From Torymus aiolomorphi (Eukaryota; Arthropoda; Insecta; Hymenoptera; Torymidae): 64,000 nucleotides of DNA. Of this stretch, positions 45,326 through 57,164 are shown in pieces. The notes below the pieces were generated by a model. The model was not told the origin of the DNA, made no database searches, and saw only the letters and a program-made list of their open reading frames with translations. The stretch is from positions 101,415,128 to 101,479,127 of the forward strand of contig CM070875.1 of assembly GCA_036365515.1 (NCBI GenBank), written 5' to 3'. Both the position numbers and the translations under genes were made by a program. Each line of letters starts with the position of its first letter. The first letter of the stretch is position 1.

Positions 45326-48127
45326 GCATTATTTTTAATTCCGAAGACAGAGAAAGTTTTAACGAGACGGTCAAAGTGTATATATAAAATTGTAAATGGA
45401 GGCGAGAAAGAAAGCTTGACAGTACTTTTTACTGACAGTGCTGAAGGTACAGTATTACCTCCTATGATACTTTTGTGGTGTGATCGTATACCAGTTCCCA
45501 TTATGCATAAAATGCTAAGCGAATGGATAGTAGGCAATACGGATAAAGGATGGATGACGGCTGAGTGTTTTTACAACTATATTTCCGAAATATTTTACCC
45601 TTGGTTAATAGAACATAAAATTGAATTTCCGGTAGTGTTATATGTTGATGGACATGTGTCTCATATGACTTTGCAATTAGCTCGGTATTGTAAGTGTAAA
45701 AAAATTGAACTCATTGCTTTGTACCCCAATGCAACACGCGTTCTACAGCCCTTGGACGTAGCTGTTTTTCATCCTTTGAAAGTGAAATGAAAAAAAAAAA
45801 CTGTAGATGATTGGAGGACAAGCAATGGAACGCAGAAATTGGAGAAAATTTTGCTTCTCTTCTAAAAAAAAAAAACTAGATGATATGCCAAATTTGAAAA
45901 AAAACCATCATCAATGGTTTTAGAACATGTGGGTTAAGACCTTTTTCAGCTAAAAGTGTAAATTTTAATATTTCGATATTCAAAGTTAGATTCATCCAAC
46001 AGTGAAATAATCGATTTAGATTCACCTAACAGTGAGCAGAATAAATAGAATGGATACTTGAAAATTCTTGAAGATAGATTGAATCCTACAGTATTAGATA
46101 ACTTTCGAAGTGGAAGATGAGAATTATCAAGTCTTACGTATCGAGTTGTTTAATCATTGGCAGGATGTGAAGATTCTTACCTCTGGTGCATTGATTTTAC
46201 AAATATCATTGATACCTTATTAATAATGTTATAGGTTTTCGTATTGATGTCATTAGTATTACTGAAGGGGCTCCGGAGATTGATCCTGTATTGGAAGTTG
46301 CGAGTTCGGTTATTCAAAATATAGATGATGTATCGATACTTATTTTGTCAGATGAGCAGGTTACTGAAAAAGGAATTGTTAACACTGTGCAAATTTCAAT
46401 AAACTTAGAAGATTTAGAAAACATTGAAGATTTTAATAATATTAATTCAGGTTTGTACAATAAAATATTATTAGGTTATTTTGTTTAATGCATTTAATAA
46501 GAAAATATCAATTATAATAATGATCCACCATATAAGTATTAAAAATTTAGGTATGACCAAAAAGCCTTTAGATACCATCTCCGAACCACTTCCAAATGAA
46601 ACTGAAGATCTAATTTTAGATGACTCCACACATGCTCAAAAACTTAATAATTTAGATTTTAATAATATGCTGGACAATATGCTCTATGTAGATGAAAATT
46701 TGGTAAATATGGCTCATGTACAAAGCAGTTTTTCAACGGGTTTGTGCAATACAAATATGAATAAATTACTTTATATAATTAAGGTGATGCGATACCCACG
46801 CTATTACTAAAAATTGGGTTCCCGTTTTTCTCATGCAGTTTTTAATTTTAAGAAAAAGACTCTTTGATACGTTGTGGTTCTTTATTAAACTTAAAACGTG
46901 TTAGAGTTTTTTTCAAAAAGTTTAAAATTGAAGGAAAAAACGGGAACCCAGAATTGAGTAATAGTATGGGTATCACATCACCTTAAAATAATATTGTGTA
47001 CTAAATGTTCAAAATAATTTAAGTATACCTGAAGAAGTTAAAATATGCAAGACACTACCTGCGAGTGAAATAGAATCACTCTTTAATGAGACTACACAAG
47101 ATTTAACTTGTAATGGATCAACTCCAATTTCTACTTCTTCAGTTAACATAACTGAGGTAGTAAATTTCAAAAATACAAGTTACACTAATAGTGAAGATAT
47201 GTTAGTTGCTGCAGATAAGGGTTCGAATGCTATTGACTTGCCATCAATTAACTCCGAAGAAATATTAGATTATAGAAATGAGAGGTCGAAACCTATTGGC
47301 AATTCAACGAGTACAGAAATATTAGATTCTGGAAATGATATTTCGAAACCTATTGGTAATTCATTCAGATAACAAATGATAGAATGTAAAAATAAGTGTT
47401 CGAAGCATGTCTGCTTGGCTCCAAATAAGTTTCAAGTTTATGCTACATCTACCAATAATGCAGAAGGTAATTTACGTATTTATTTAAACAAATCATCTCT
47501 TTGATATAAATATGTATAACCATCATTTCTATTTGCAGGTTTAAAAGACAAATCATGTGAGACTAATTCATGTGATACTATGATGGTAATTGATTTGAGC
47601 GTAGGAACAAAAAAAAGATTCAGATAAATTGAATGTAAATGTAAATGAAGAACTGAAACTAAATGTACTTAACGAAATTCAAAATACAATAAGTATTATT
47701 AAAAACTTTATCTAATCTCTTTTTATAACACCCTACATTAATTTATTACTACTTATTAATATTTTTTTAGGTCTTCCTACCAACATTGAGTGTGATGATA
47801 TGAAGCATAACGTACCATCTCCATTTAAGCGCTCATTAATTTGGCAGGAAAAAGTTGCCCATAACAAGAAAAAAAAATTAAGTAACAAAAAATCGTCTCT
47901 TTTGGCATCAGAAAAATATCAGGAGGACCAAGCAGAAATTGAAGAAGAAAAGTTACTGAAAAAAACAAGAAATGGTACAAAGAAAGAAGCGTAGAGAAGA
48001 AATCAAACAAAATAAAGCTAAAGGGAAAGAAGAAAAAAAAGTTGCAGCTGAAAATAGGAAGAAAGTAAATGCCGAAATAAAAAAATTACAAACGTTAAAA
48101 ATAAATATTAAGCAAGAACTCATATAA
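45326..48127 (+). pseudogene. Pogo/Tigger-like transposase, DDE domain and C-terminus, with intron-like gaps
   Basis: The piece starts at PKTEKVLTRRSK, so the first catalytic Asp (just upstream in this family) was lost at the LINE junction. It then has GGEKESLTVLFTDSAEGT, FPVVLYVDGHVSHMTLQLA with the second Asp, and YPNATRVLQPLDVAVFHPLK with the third (45640-45783). After a stop the C-terminal region is read in several pieces; a 72-base GT-AG intron is likely at 47467-47538 (cagaag|gtaa ... tttgcag|gt), and another acceptor is at 47770 before the C-terminal SPFKRSLIWQEKVAHNKK motif, which is common in this family. A frame change near 47975 leads to a basic end stopping at 48127. Confidence 0.82.
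46779..46986. mobile_element. TTAA-flanked 208-bp palindromic MITE in pogo
   Basis: ttaaggtgatgcgatacccac and its inverted end gtgggtatcacatcaccttaa-like sequence (gtatgggtatcacatcacctt aa) form arms with gggttcccgttttt / aaaaacgggaaccc inside. TTAA at both ends suggests a TTAA-specific (piggyBac-like) family. Confidence 0.8.
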
Positions 48128-48219
48128 CAAGTGTTTTTAAGGCAATCAACAAATTTTGAGCCTGTGATTTTAATGTTTAATTATTTTAATATTTAAAATA
48201 AGAAATAAGATATAAGTAT

Positions 48220-48825
48220 TGTTACGTGTGGAAGCATTCCACACGCGAGTTCGGTCGTACAAATAAAGCTGCTATTCAGCATTCGAGACGTCGAGAATAT
48301 CCGGCACTGCGCCGCGACTATGGCGCGAGGAAACTGGAGTCGGTCAAATCGGTCAAAGATGCCGAAACTGCGAAATTGGCACTAGGGGAAGAACGAAGCT
48401 CCACGTGCAGCCGATCTCCACCTATGATTAATTAGGAAAGTGGGAGACAGTGCATCGCGGATATACAAAGCGCCCGCCGCTCGACTCACTCTTATCAGCC
48501 GCGGAGAACATATGAGAAAGGTCTAGACGACACGACGACTCCAGAACGAGATAGGATGACAACGGAGTCTTCAGCCATCAATCAACGAGGAAGCTACGAA
48601 GCCACGATCACGACGACTCATCCGCGTCGCGCACATATAGATATTTACACATTAGGACACCTCTCTCTCGCGCATTTGAGTATTGAATAAATACCACTGT
48701 TTAATTGTAGAAGTCGAGATGACAGTCTTCCTGTCATCTCGACTTCTTATTTCACGTAAAATCAACCTTTCCGGGTGCGTAACCTAGAGTGGCCGCGAAC
48801 AAAAGATACCCCTTCACACGTAACA
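48220..48825 (+). repeat. Gypsy 2 5' LTR
   Basis: Starts tgttacgtgtggaagc and ends ccttcacacgtaaca; the ends are inverted (TGTTACGTGTG/CACACGTAACA). It contains a gaataaata signal at 48684 and a perfect hairpin at 48709-48747. tttttggtgccaagtatggg follows directly as the likely primer-binding region. Confidence 0.85.
48709..48747 (+). terminator. Perfect 17-bp-stem hairpin in gypsy 2 LTR
   Basis: agaagtcgagatgacag, loop tcttc, ctgtcatctcgacttct. It lies 20 bases downstream of the putative polyadenylation signal, so a role in 3' end formation or RNA stability is possible but only inferred. Confidence 0.6.
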
Positions 48826-49337
48826 TTTTTGGTGCCAAGTATGGGGTTTCCGTGTGAAATAATAAGTAACTTTTAAAATCGCGAAGCCCGCGTTTCAACC
48901 GCTCCAATTACTCCTAGACAGGAAGGACACAAAGGACAGGAAGGAAGGAAGCCAGGAAGAGACCAGCCATCTTCTTGATGGTCGTGTTCAGCTCCCAGTA
49001 AGTCAAAATTAAATTATCCGATATTTTACATATTTCTGACCCCGTGGGAATTTTATAAAAGGATGCGCATAACATATTATACGCGTGCTAATCTTTATCG
49101 ATTAAACGGCGTAAATAGTTTTTTTTCTCTCAAAAATACATACATCGTGGTACAATATACCATTAAATGAACATATTTTCGTAGCAATAAGACGAAAGCA
49201 AAGATCGATTATTTCTGTGCATAAATAACTTGCGTAGTGCGTGAAGAAATAACAGTAGCCAAGTATAATAAATAATTGCTTCTCCTTTCACTATTAAATA
49301 AAGTCCTCTCACACCTTAATCGACACTTGCCCTGCGC

Positions 49338-49552
49338 CGCAGCACTGCGGCGTCCTTAGACCAGTTGCGAACGACGGTCGATTTTTGTTTCCTCTTCCTT
49401 GAGGCCAATTATCAGCGGCGGCCGATGTTTCCTTTTCCTTAGACCAGTTTCCAACGACGATCGATTTTTTTTCCCTCTTCCTTCAGGCCAGTTGTCAGCG
49501 ACGGCCGATTTTTCCTTTTCCTTAGACCAGTTGCCAACGACGGTTGACCTCC
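49338..49552. repeat. ~83-bp tandem repeat in gypsy 2 leader
   Basis: ttagaccagttg...acgacggtcgattttt alternates with ttc(a/g)ggccagttgtcagcg-type sequence, giving two and a half composite units. Confidence 0.8.
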
Positions 49553-49699
49553 TCAAAGATTAAAAAAAAGAAAAAGGACATATAACCCGCTCCTCAACCA
49601 CCTTCGAATCGGGTCAGTGACGAACTGAATGAAAAAAATAGTAACAACCTGCGACATAAGCAGGGTAGTGAAAAAAACTACATCTGCGGAGGTTAATTA

Positions 49700-51722
49700 G
49701 AGAAAGAAGAACCCTGTGGTGGCATTTGGACCGAATTAATAGGCAAATTCGGACCCAAGAGGAGCTGACACGGTCAGTAGAATTACCACGTACTGCAGGA
49801 GTTACGGAAGAAAATTCGGAAATGATACTCCTCGCAGAAGTCAGCGAAAAATTCGAAGAATTAATAGCGTTCGCCGAAACTTCAATTCGCAAGAATAATC
49901 GGCCATCAACTACCCGTTCCCACCCGCAAAATCCAGCATACTTTGAACCCAATCTGGAAAGCCGTCGCAGTAGGGGTCAGGAATACATCAGGCAAGAACT
50001 CGAAGACGGAAGACGCGGGGACTTCAGGAGCCCGCAGAAAGGAAAAGAGGCGAACGCGGAACTATACGTGAAACTATATGGTAGCCCACAAAGGCATTTA
50101 CCAGCGGCGTGGCCCCTATCGCATACCAGAACAGGAACTTCCAGCGAAACAGTGGGCGAGGGTTCAATACACCAAATCAGAGCCCGAATACAGAGCATGC
50201 ATAGACTTTGGGAATTCGCTGCGGGGAGATGAAGTGTATGGAAGTCCGCAAAGATATCTTCCGGCGGAGTGGTTCTATCAAGCACAAGAGCAGGCACGCC
50301 CAGCAAGACCCGGCGATCCAGGAATCGAGGCCAGCATACGACATGCAGTGAACCAATTGCCTCACTACGACGGTAATCCCGCCAGTGCCGCATATTTTTG
50401 TAATTCGGTAAGGGGGTCCTTAAGAAGTATGGTGAATTGGCCAAACAAGCAATACTTAATGCTTTTAGCTATAAGTTGAAGGGTAAGACGCTAGAGAACT
50501 TTATTAATGATGCCAGCCAACACACCTCCGTCGAGTGAGCGCTCCAATTCATAGCAGACCGGTATAAGTTCCGCGGCGGCGCTGACCACGTCCTAGCAGA
50601 GATCAAAGTAATAAGCCAAAGGCCAGAGGAGAGTGCTGGAGACTTCGGGGAAAGAATGGAAGCCCTGCTGAACAAGCTACGAAACTTGTATGACACGGAT
50701 AGTTCGTTAGGCGAGAGCCTGAAAATAACATACCGAGAAGCCGAAGCGTTAGAGCAATTTTTGTTTGGCCTACGTGGGGATTTACAACACCAGGTTAGAG
50801 TGAACTCCCCAAGAAACTTGACAGGAGCGATTGTGGAGGCGACACGCATTGAGCAAAAGACCAGCGTAGGGCATGGCGAGCCAAGGGTTAACGAGGTAAC
50901 TACTACTAGTGCACCGATGTCAACAGAAGCCTTGCTAAAGGACTTGGCTACAAAGATTTCCGCAATGACTACGGAAAGTACACCAAGTGCTACGGTCAGA
51001 TTAGCTGCGGCAAAAATAGGGTGTCACTATTGTAAGGCCACCTTTCACAGAGAAGATGAACGCCGGAAGAAAAAATTCGATACGAAGATATGCGAATACT
51101 GCAATATCAGGGGGCATACGCTCGGAGAATGCTTTGCATTAGTGAAAGCCGTAAAGGAAGGTCGAATCAACAAAGAAAGAATTGATAACGCCATGGTCCA
51201 AACTGCACCGGTGAGTCAGCAACCGGTAGTATACACAGCTTACCCAGCAGCAGCGTCTGCAACAGTAGCTTACTCAACGCCGCCACCAAGGCCGTATGGC
51301 GCAAGAGGATCGCGTAACATGAACGCGGCCGGATGCCCGTCACGCTATTATGGAGATAGGGGACGGGCGGACAGCAAAGAGGAAATGGTTACGGCTACCT
51401 AAACAGGAGTTATAACCGAGACGAAAGAGATAGGAGAGACCGAGGGCCCAACTATGGGCGCGGTAGCAGCCCCAACTACCGAAGAGGAGGAGACTACCGT
51501 CGAGGAGGTAATAATAGACCGTTCAATAACGGCCGAGAGAATCGCTACAGACAAGATAATCTCAGAAATGGGAACGATCAGAACAAACAAAATAACAGCC
51601 GCCGGGATAACAACGAATACCGTTGGGATAGAGATCAAACAAGTAAGAGCCAGGAGTCGGGAAGCAATAAGGCTCATTTAAACTCCCAAGATGCTCGGCA
51701 CCAGAGTCCTGCCGGAATGAGC
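49700..51722 (+). pseudogene. Gypsy 2 gag
   Basis: The N-terminal part (49726-50232) is charged; PHYDGNPASAAYFCNSV (about 50360-50410) begins the capsid-like domain, and after a frameshift the frame gives GKTLENFINDASQHT. From 50520 it continues with FIADRYKFRGGADHVLAEIK and, from 50656, LREFLYGL-type sequence LEQFLFGLRGDLQHQV. Zinc knuckles are CHYCKATFHREDER (degenerate) and CEYCNIRGHTLGEC (CX2CX4HX4C, 51090-51131). The C-terminus is Arg/Gly/Asn-rich (RRGGDYRRGGNNRPFNN) and ends at a TAG near 51728 in another frame. An in-frame TGA is at about 50538. Confidence 0.85.
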
Positions 51723-51834
51723 AACTAGAAGCGATCGCAACAAAAAATAATAAAATAATAAGTATTGATATGCCTCTCCATATTAACAAGTAGTGAAATG
51801 ATAACACAGCAAATGCGGGAGGACAACCCAAGGC

Positions 51835-51975
51835 TTAAATAAAAACCTTTAGTTAATTTTTTCCATAAATACCGGCAACGTTTCGTCCCTGGTATGGGAC
51901 CTCTTCAGGCCATAATACTTAAATAACTAATATCACATCAGAGACGAATACGTCTCTATCGTCGTACGCGTTTTC
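51835..51975 (-). repeat. Short insertion carrying the second CTGAAGA-stem-CGAAACG hairpin
   Basis: Between gag and protease, the minus strand has cctgaagag, gtccc, a six-base loop, gggac, gaaacgtt (51909-51877), the same layout as 4117-4152 with a different, compensated stem. Surrounding sequence is AT-rich. The extent of the insertion is estimated. Confidence 0.5.
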
Positions 51976-52549
51976 AGTCTCACATTTGCGGCCTATAATA
52001 AATCTGAGAAGTCCGCCACTGGAGCGGAATCACGGCCGATTTTACATAGACACAGGAGCGGATGTGTCACTTATAAAGAGAAATAGAATTAACAAAGATG
52101 TGCCGATAAATCAAGAATGCGTTGTATCAATAAGCGGCCTTACGCCCGGGGAGTGCGCAACGCTAGGGAGCGTCAAGATAGAAATAAACGGCCTTTATGT
52201 GAGGCCCATGTAGTGCCCGAGGATTTTCCCATCGATACGGAGACGAAAATCAATGCAGCTAACAAGCGTCTGGAAGTCGGACGGATAGTAATACCCTTCG
52301 AAAGGGATGAGCAGTTTATAATTCCGCCACACACGAGGTAGGTCATATACGCAAGAGTGCAAAATACAGAAGAAAAGCTGGGTTTTGTCCCATTACAGGA
52401 CCTGGATCCAGGTCTCCTATTCGGCAATTTGCGCTTTGCTACAATACAAGCGATGAGCCAGTAACGCTCTCACTGCCGGTAGTCGAAATAGAATCCTGCG
52501 AAATAATGCGTGAGAAGGACGACATTTTCGACGAAGATCTTAATAATGG
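51976..52549 (+). pseudogene. Gypsy 2 aspartic protease
   Basis: GRFYIDTGADVSLIKRNRI (about 52035-52090) has the intact DTGA active site and ISGLTPGECATLGSVKIEIN follows. A frame change near 52200 leads to HVVPEDFPIDTETKINAANK and RLEVGRIVIPFERDEQFIIP. The frame near 52510 (DDIFDEDLNNG) is interrupted by copia at 52550 and resumes at 57165. Confidence 0.85.
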
Positions 52550-55500
52550 TGTTGAAATTTTGAAATAAATCTGTAGAAGCACGTTTGTGATTTTGATTCT
52601 ATATATATATATATTTATTATTCTAAGATACAAAAGTGAACAGTTATGAGAAAGAACGTCTGAGCAGGACGACTACTCAAGCGAGACTGACTGTCTCGAC
52701 ACTTCGACGACCAAAGGTCTTTCACGAATGTAAACAATGTTAATGTATGTGTCCACATACACAGATAAATCAAAAGCGGATAATTAAATGCTTAACACTT
52801 CCTCTCGCTTTTAATTTATTACATTTTAATAATTCCATAATTTTAGCCTTAGCTTTTGTTAAAATATCAGCAAGTTGTTTTTCGGAAGGGACATAGCATA
52901 TATCAATTTGTTTTTCCTTTTGTTTTTCGCAAGTATAAAAGAATTGAATATCTACGTGTTTAGTTCTTTTGGTACATTGAGGATTCAGCACGATAGATAT
53001 TGCTGTTTGATTATCACAAAATACTTTCGTCGGAATATTTTGTTCAAAATTAAGTTCCTTTAAAAATGATCTATACCACATTACTTCCTTTGAGACGGCA
53101 CAGAGAGCAATAAATTCGGCTTCTGTTGTTGACGTTGCTACAAGAGTTTGCTTCTTTGAGCTCCACGAAAGTGGGCCATTGTTACAAAATATAACCCATC
53201 CGGTAACACTTCTTCGAGTTAAACGGTCATTTACCCAATCGGCATCGCAAAATGCGGATAATTCAATTTTATTCAAATTTACAGTAAAAGTTATGCCATA
53301 AGAGGTGGTACCTTTGATATATCTTAGTACGCGTTTTAAGCTTATCCAATGTTCATAACAAGGATTCTGCAAGAATCTACTCAATATACCTACTGAAAAA
53401 GCCAAATCAGGTCTAGTTACAGTCATTAAAAACATCAATGATCCTGTCACTCCACGGTAAGGGAAATCTTTATTGTTTTCTTGATCAAATTTACTAGGAT
53501 CAAAGATCAAATTTCCAATTTTGATAGGAGTAGAGATTGGTTTACAGTTCATATGATTGAATTTTTCTAAAATTTTTATCGCATAAGCTTGGTGAATTTT
53601 TAATCTTTTACCATCGTTACTCCTTTCGTTTTGTATACCTACAGACCACTCAGCTTCTCTGTAGACAATTTCAAAATTATGTTGTAAGTCGGTTAATAGA
53701 CTTAAAATAAAATCGATATTATTACCACAAATTAAACCGTCATCTACGTGCAGTGTAACAAACGTTATGCAATTCGGTTTGATACTTTTATGAACAAATA
53801 TACATGGATCTGCGTATGTCTGCATAAAACCTTTTGAAACTAAATACTTGACAATTTTTAAATTCCATTGTCGTGAGGCTTGTTTTAAGCCGTAAATACT
53901 ACGTTTTAATAAGCACACTAAATCAGTACAAGTCTCGAATCCATAAGGTTGTTCCATGTAGATTGGTTCATCTAAGTCGCCATGTAAAAATGCGGTTTTA
54001 TCATCAAATTGATAGATGCTTAAATTTGGTGCAGCTGCTATCGATATGATGAGCCTCACGGACTCGTATCTAGCCACGGGCGCAACCCTTAACAAGAAGT
54101 CGTGCCTTAAATTTATCAATATCTCCATTCGGTTTATATTTTCTTTTGAAAACCCAACGATTCTTTATTACATTTCTATGCATAGGCCGAGGTACAAGAA
54201 TCCATGTTTGATTTTTATGCAAGGAATTTAATTCTTCGTTAATCGCATTTGACCAATTATCAGCGTCATTAGAATTTAATGTATCTTCGAGAGTTACAGG
54301 CTCTACAGTAGTAAAGAAAACTTCAGCAAAATTAACTTGTTCCTCTTTGTCCTTTGACTTTAAATTCTTTCTCAAAGGATAAGGGTCTCTTTCAATTGGT
54401 AAGCGCGGATTCTTGTAGCTTGGCTCAGTATCGAAAACATTTTCTTCCTTTGATTGAGATTTTCGCTGTATTTTCAGTTCTTCAACATTTATTTTGACAT
54501 CTTTGTCGTTAGATGATTGCAAAATAGTACTAACAGTACCTTTTTTATTTGTCTCATTAAATATAACATCTCTACGAATGTACAAAGTTCTATTAGATGG
54601 ATCATACACTCGATAGGCTTTGCTCTCATCATGAAAACCGACTAAAATATACTTTTTAGTATTATATTCCCATTTTGATCTTTGTTCTTTCGGTACATGA
54701 GCATAGCAATCACTACCAAAAATTTTGATATGCTTTACAGACGGCGTCTCGTTAAACCATTTTTCATAAGGCGTAACGTTATTAAGTGTTTCCGAAATAG
54801 TGCGGTTCTTTAAATAGACAGCTGTATTAATAGCTTCACCCCATAGGTACACGGGAAGATTTTTCGCAGCTAACATCGCTTTTGCCGTTTCGACATTCGT
54901 GCGATTTTGTCTTTCTATGAAACCGTTTTGTTCAGACGCGCGAGGAGTAGAACTTTCATGCTTTATACCCTTCGAATTCGAAATTCTTCAACTTCAGAAT
55001 TACAAAATTCTAGTTCTCTCTCTGATCTTAATTTTCTTATTTGATAACCTTGGGATGAAACTTCAGCATAACATTTTTTTAAATGTAATAAAACTTCTGT
55101 TTTATTCTTTAAAAGATAAACAAAACAGTATCTAGAAAAATCATCTTTGAGGAGCATAAAATAATTTGCTCCACCTATCGAGGTATTTTGCATTTTTCCA
55201 CATAAGTCTACATGAAAAATTTCACCCGGTATTTTAGAACGAATAGTCTGATTTTTAGGAAAACTCTCTCGGTGTTGTTTTGCCATAACGCAAGACTCAC
55301 AGAAAGGATTATCTTCCGACAAATTACTAATGTATAAATCTTTAACCGCAGATAGGTTGTGCATGTTTCTTAATGTTTTGAAATTGGGGTGATCTAATCT
55401 TTCGTGCCAGTTCATTAGGCTCGATCCTATTGCTACATATAATTCAGGCATAGAAACCTTCTTCTTTATAAAGTTTAATCGATACATATTATTTTCCTTT

Positions 55501-57164
55501 ATACCAGTAACTAATGTTTTATTATTTTTTAGAAAACGTACTTGGTTTCCACCTTCATCAAAAATTACTTGTAAATCTTTTGAAGTACATTTAGCGACAG
55601 AAATAAGATTCTTTTGTATTTCGGGTACGAACAAAACGGCTTTAATTGTGTGTGTAACTAGCGCAACATTAGGTAACTTAACTTGTACCTAAATATCGCC
55701 TTTGCCATTCGCTTGTATAACTTGACCGTTGCCGACTCGAACTACATAAGAATTTTCTTGTAAAGGTTTGAAATTTTCCAACCAATCATGATTAAAAGTC
55801 ATGTGTTCTGTCGCACCAGAATCTGCGTACCAACTATTGCGCGCATCATTTTTACAAGCAATGAAGTTTTCAGCAATAAAAAGTTGCGAAGTATTTAAAT
55901 AATCGCATGAACAATTATGTTTATTTGAATCAGAAGTTTGCGCTTCATATGATTGATTTTTATTCAAATTTTGACGATCGTACTTCTTTTTGCGGCATTC
56001 TCTCGCGAAATGACCGAATTTATCGCAGTAATTACACTTGATATTTTTTTTTGAAATTTGATTTCGCGTGAGAATTATTGTCAGAATTTTGGTTGCTCGT
56101 ATTTTGGTTACCTTGCTTCGTTCGATGTTTACCTCTAGCGATTAGCGCTTCTTCAGTCGCGGTACTCTCACTTGTTGACACTCTTTCACTTAGAAGTGTT
56201 ACCTCGTTGACAAGATGATCCATAAGTTTCTCAATTATTTGAGATTCCTTAGCGACTGCATACCAGGATTTTCTTACGTTATCAAATCTTTGTGACAGGC
56301 TTCTAAGAATTTTAGCGATGATAACAGCAGGATTCTGCTCCATATTTATGTCTTTCAGACAATGTGCAAGCGAAACAATTCTCGCGATAAAATCAGCAAC
56401 TTTTTCTTTGTCTTCCATTTTGGAATTAATAAATTTATTCAGTAGAACTTACACAGATTGATCACTTTTCTCGGAATGTACCGTTTTCAAACGTGACCAC
56501 ATCTCAGCTGCTGTATTACAGTCTGTCAAATATTTTAATTGATTCAACTCCAGACCTCTCATGAGAAACGCTTGAGCTTCAACGTCCTTTTGGTCCCAGA
56601 CTACAGCATTATCTGTAGTCCTTTTCTCCGTTCCCAGAATGTACGGCTTAAGTTTGTTTTCAGCCATGTAGATTTCCATCTGTCGACACCAAAGATGAAA
56701 ATTCTCGCCGTTGAAACGGTAAATTTGATAAAATTTCATGTTCTCAGCCATTGTAGAATCTTCTTCAGTCTTTGCTCTGTCGATCAGTAACTGTCCGTTG
56801 ATGATTTTCATAGAGAAAAGAAATTTTCATCAACAAGAATATATATTCTTACTGCTTATATCACAAATCACAACAAATTGTTTGATTTAAAAAATTATGG
56901 ATTCTGGGCCCATAACCTGTTGAAATTTTGAAATAAATCTGTAGAAGCACGTTTGTGATTTTGATTCTATATATATATTTATTATTCTAAGATACTAAAG
57001 TGAACAGTTATTATGAGAAAGAACGTCTGAGCAGGACGACTACTCAAGCGAGACTGACTGTCTCGACCCTTCAACGACCAAAGGTCTTTCACGAATGTAA
57101 ACAATGTTAAAGTATGTGTCTACATACACAGATAAATCAAAAGCGGATAATTAAATGCTTAAGA
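52550..57164 (-). mobile_element. Complete copia-type element inserted in gypsy 2
   Basis: LTRs of 248 bp (52550-52797) and 247 bp (56918-57164) differ at few positions. Target duplication AATGG is at 52545-52549 and 57165-57169. On the minus strand the sequence next to the 5' LTR is ggttatgggcccagaatcc, the primer-binding sequence typical of copia elements (initiator-Met tRNA type). A purine-rich gcgagaggaag lies next to the 3' LTR. Polyprotein fragments occupy most of the interior. Confidence 0.95.
52798..56811 (-). pseudogene. Copia gag-pol polyprotein, broken
   Basis: From 56811 down: gag with FNGENFHLWCRQMEIYM and YLTDCNTAAEMWSRL; a Cys-His knuckle near 56040-56000 (CNYCDKFGHFARECRKKK); protease NSWYADSGATEHMT (55840-55800, DSGA intact); GAG-pre-integrase LMNWHERLDHPNFKTLR; integrase CESCVMAKQH, FHVDLCGKM (first Asp), LRSERELEF where the second catalytic Asp appears as Glu, and EQNGFIERQNRT (Glu). 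RT has YQFDDKTAFLHGDLDEPIYM, YGLKQASRQWN and LHVDDGLICG; RNase H has AFCDADWVND, TSTTEAEFIAL and KRTKHVDIQFF. Stops or frame breaks lie near 56449, 56030, 55690, 54960, 54880 and 54100; the last long frame (54128-52770) runs into the LTR. Confidence 0.93.
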
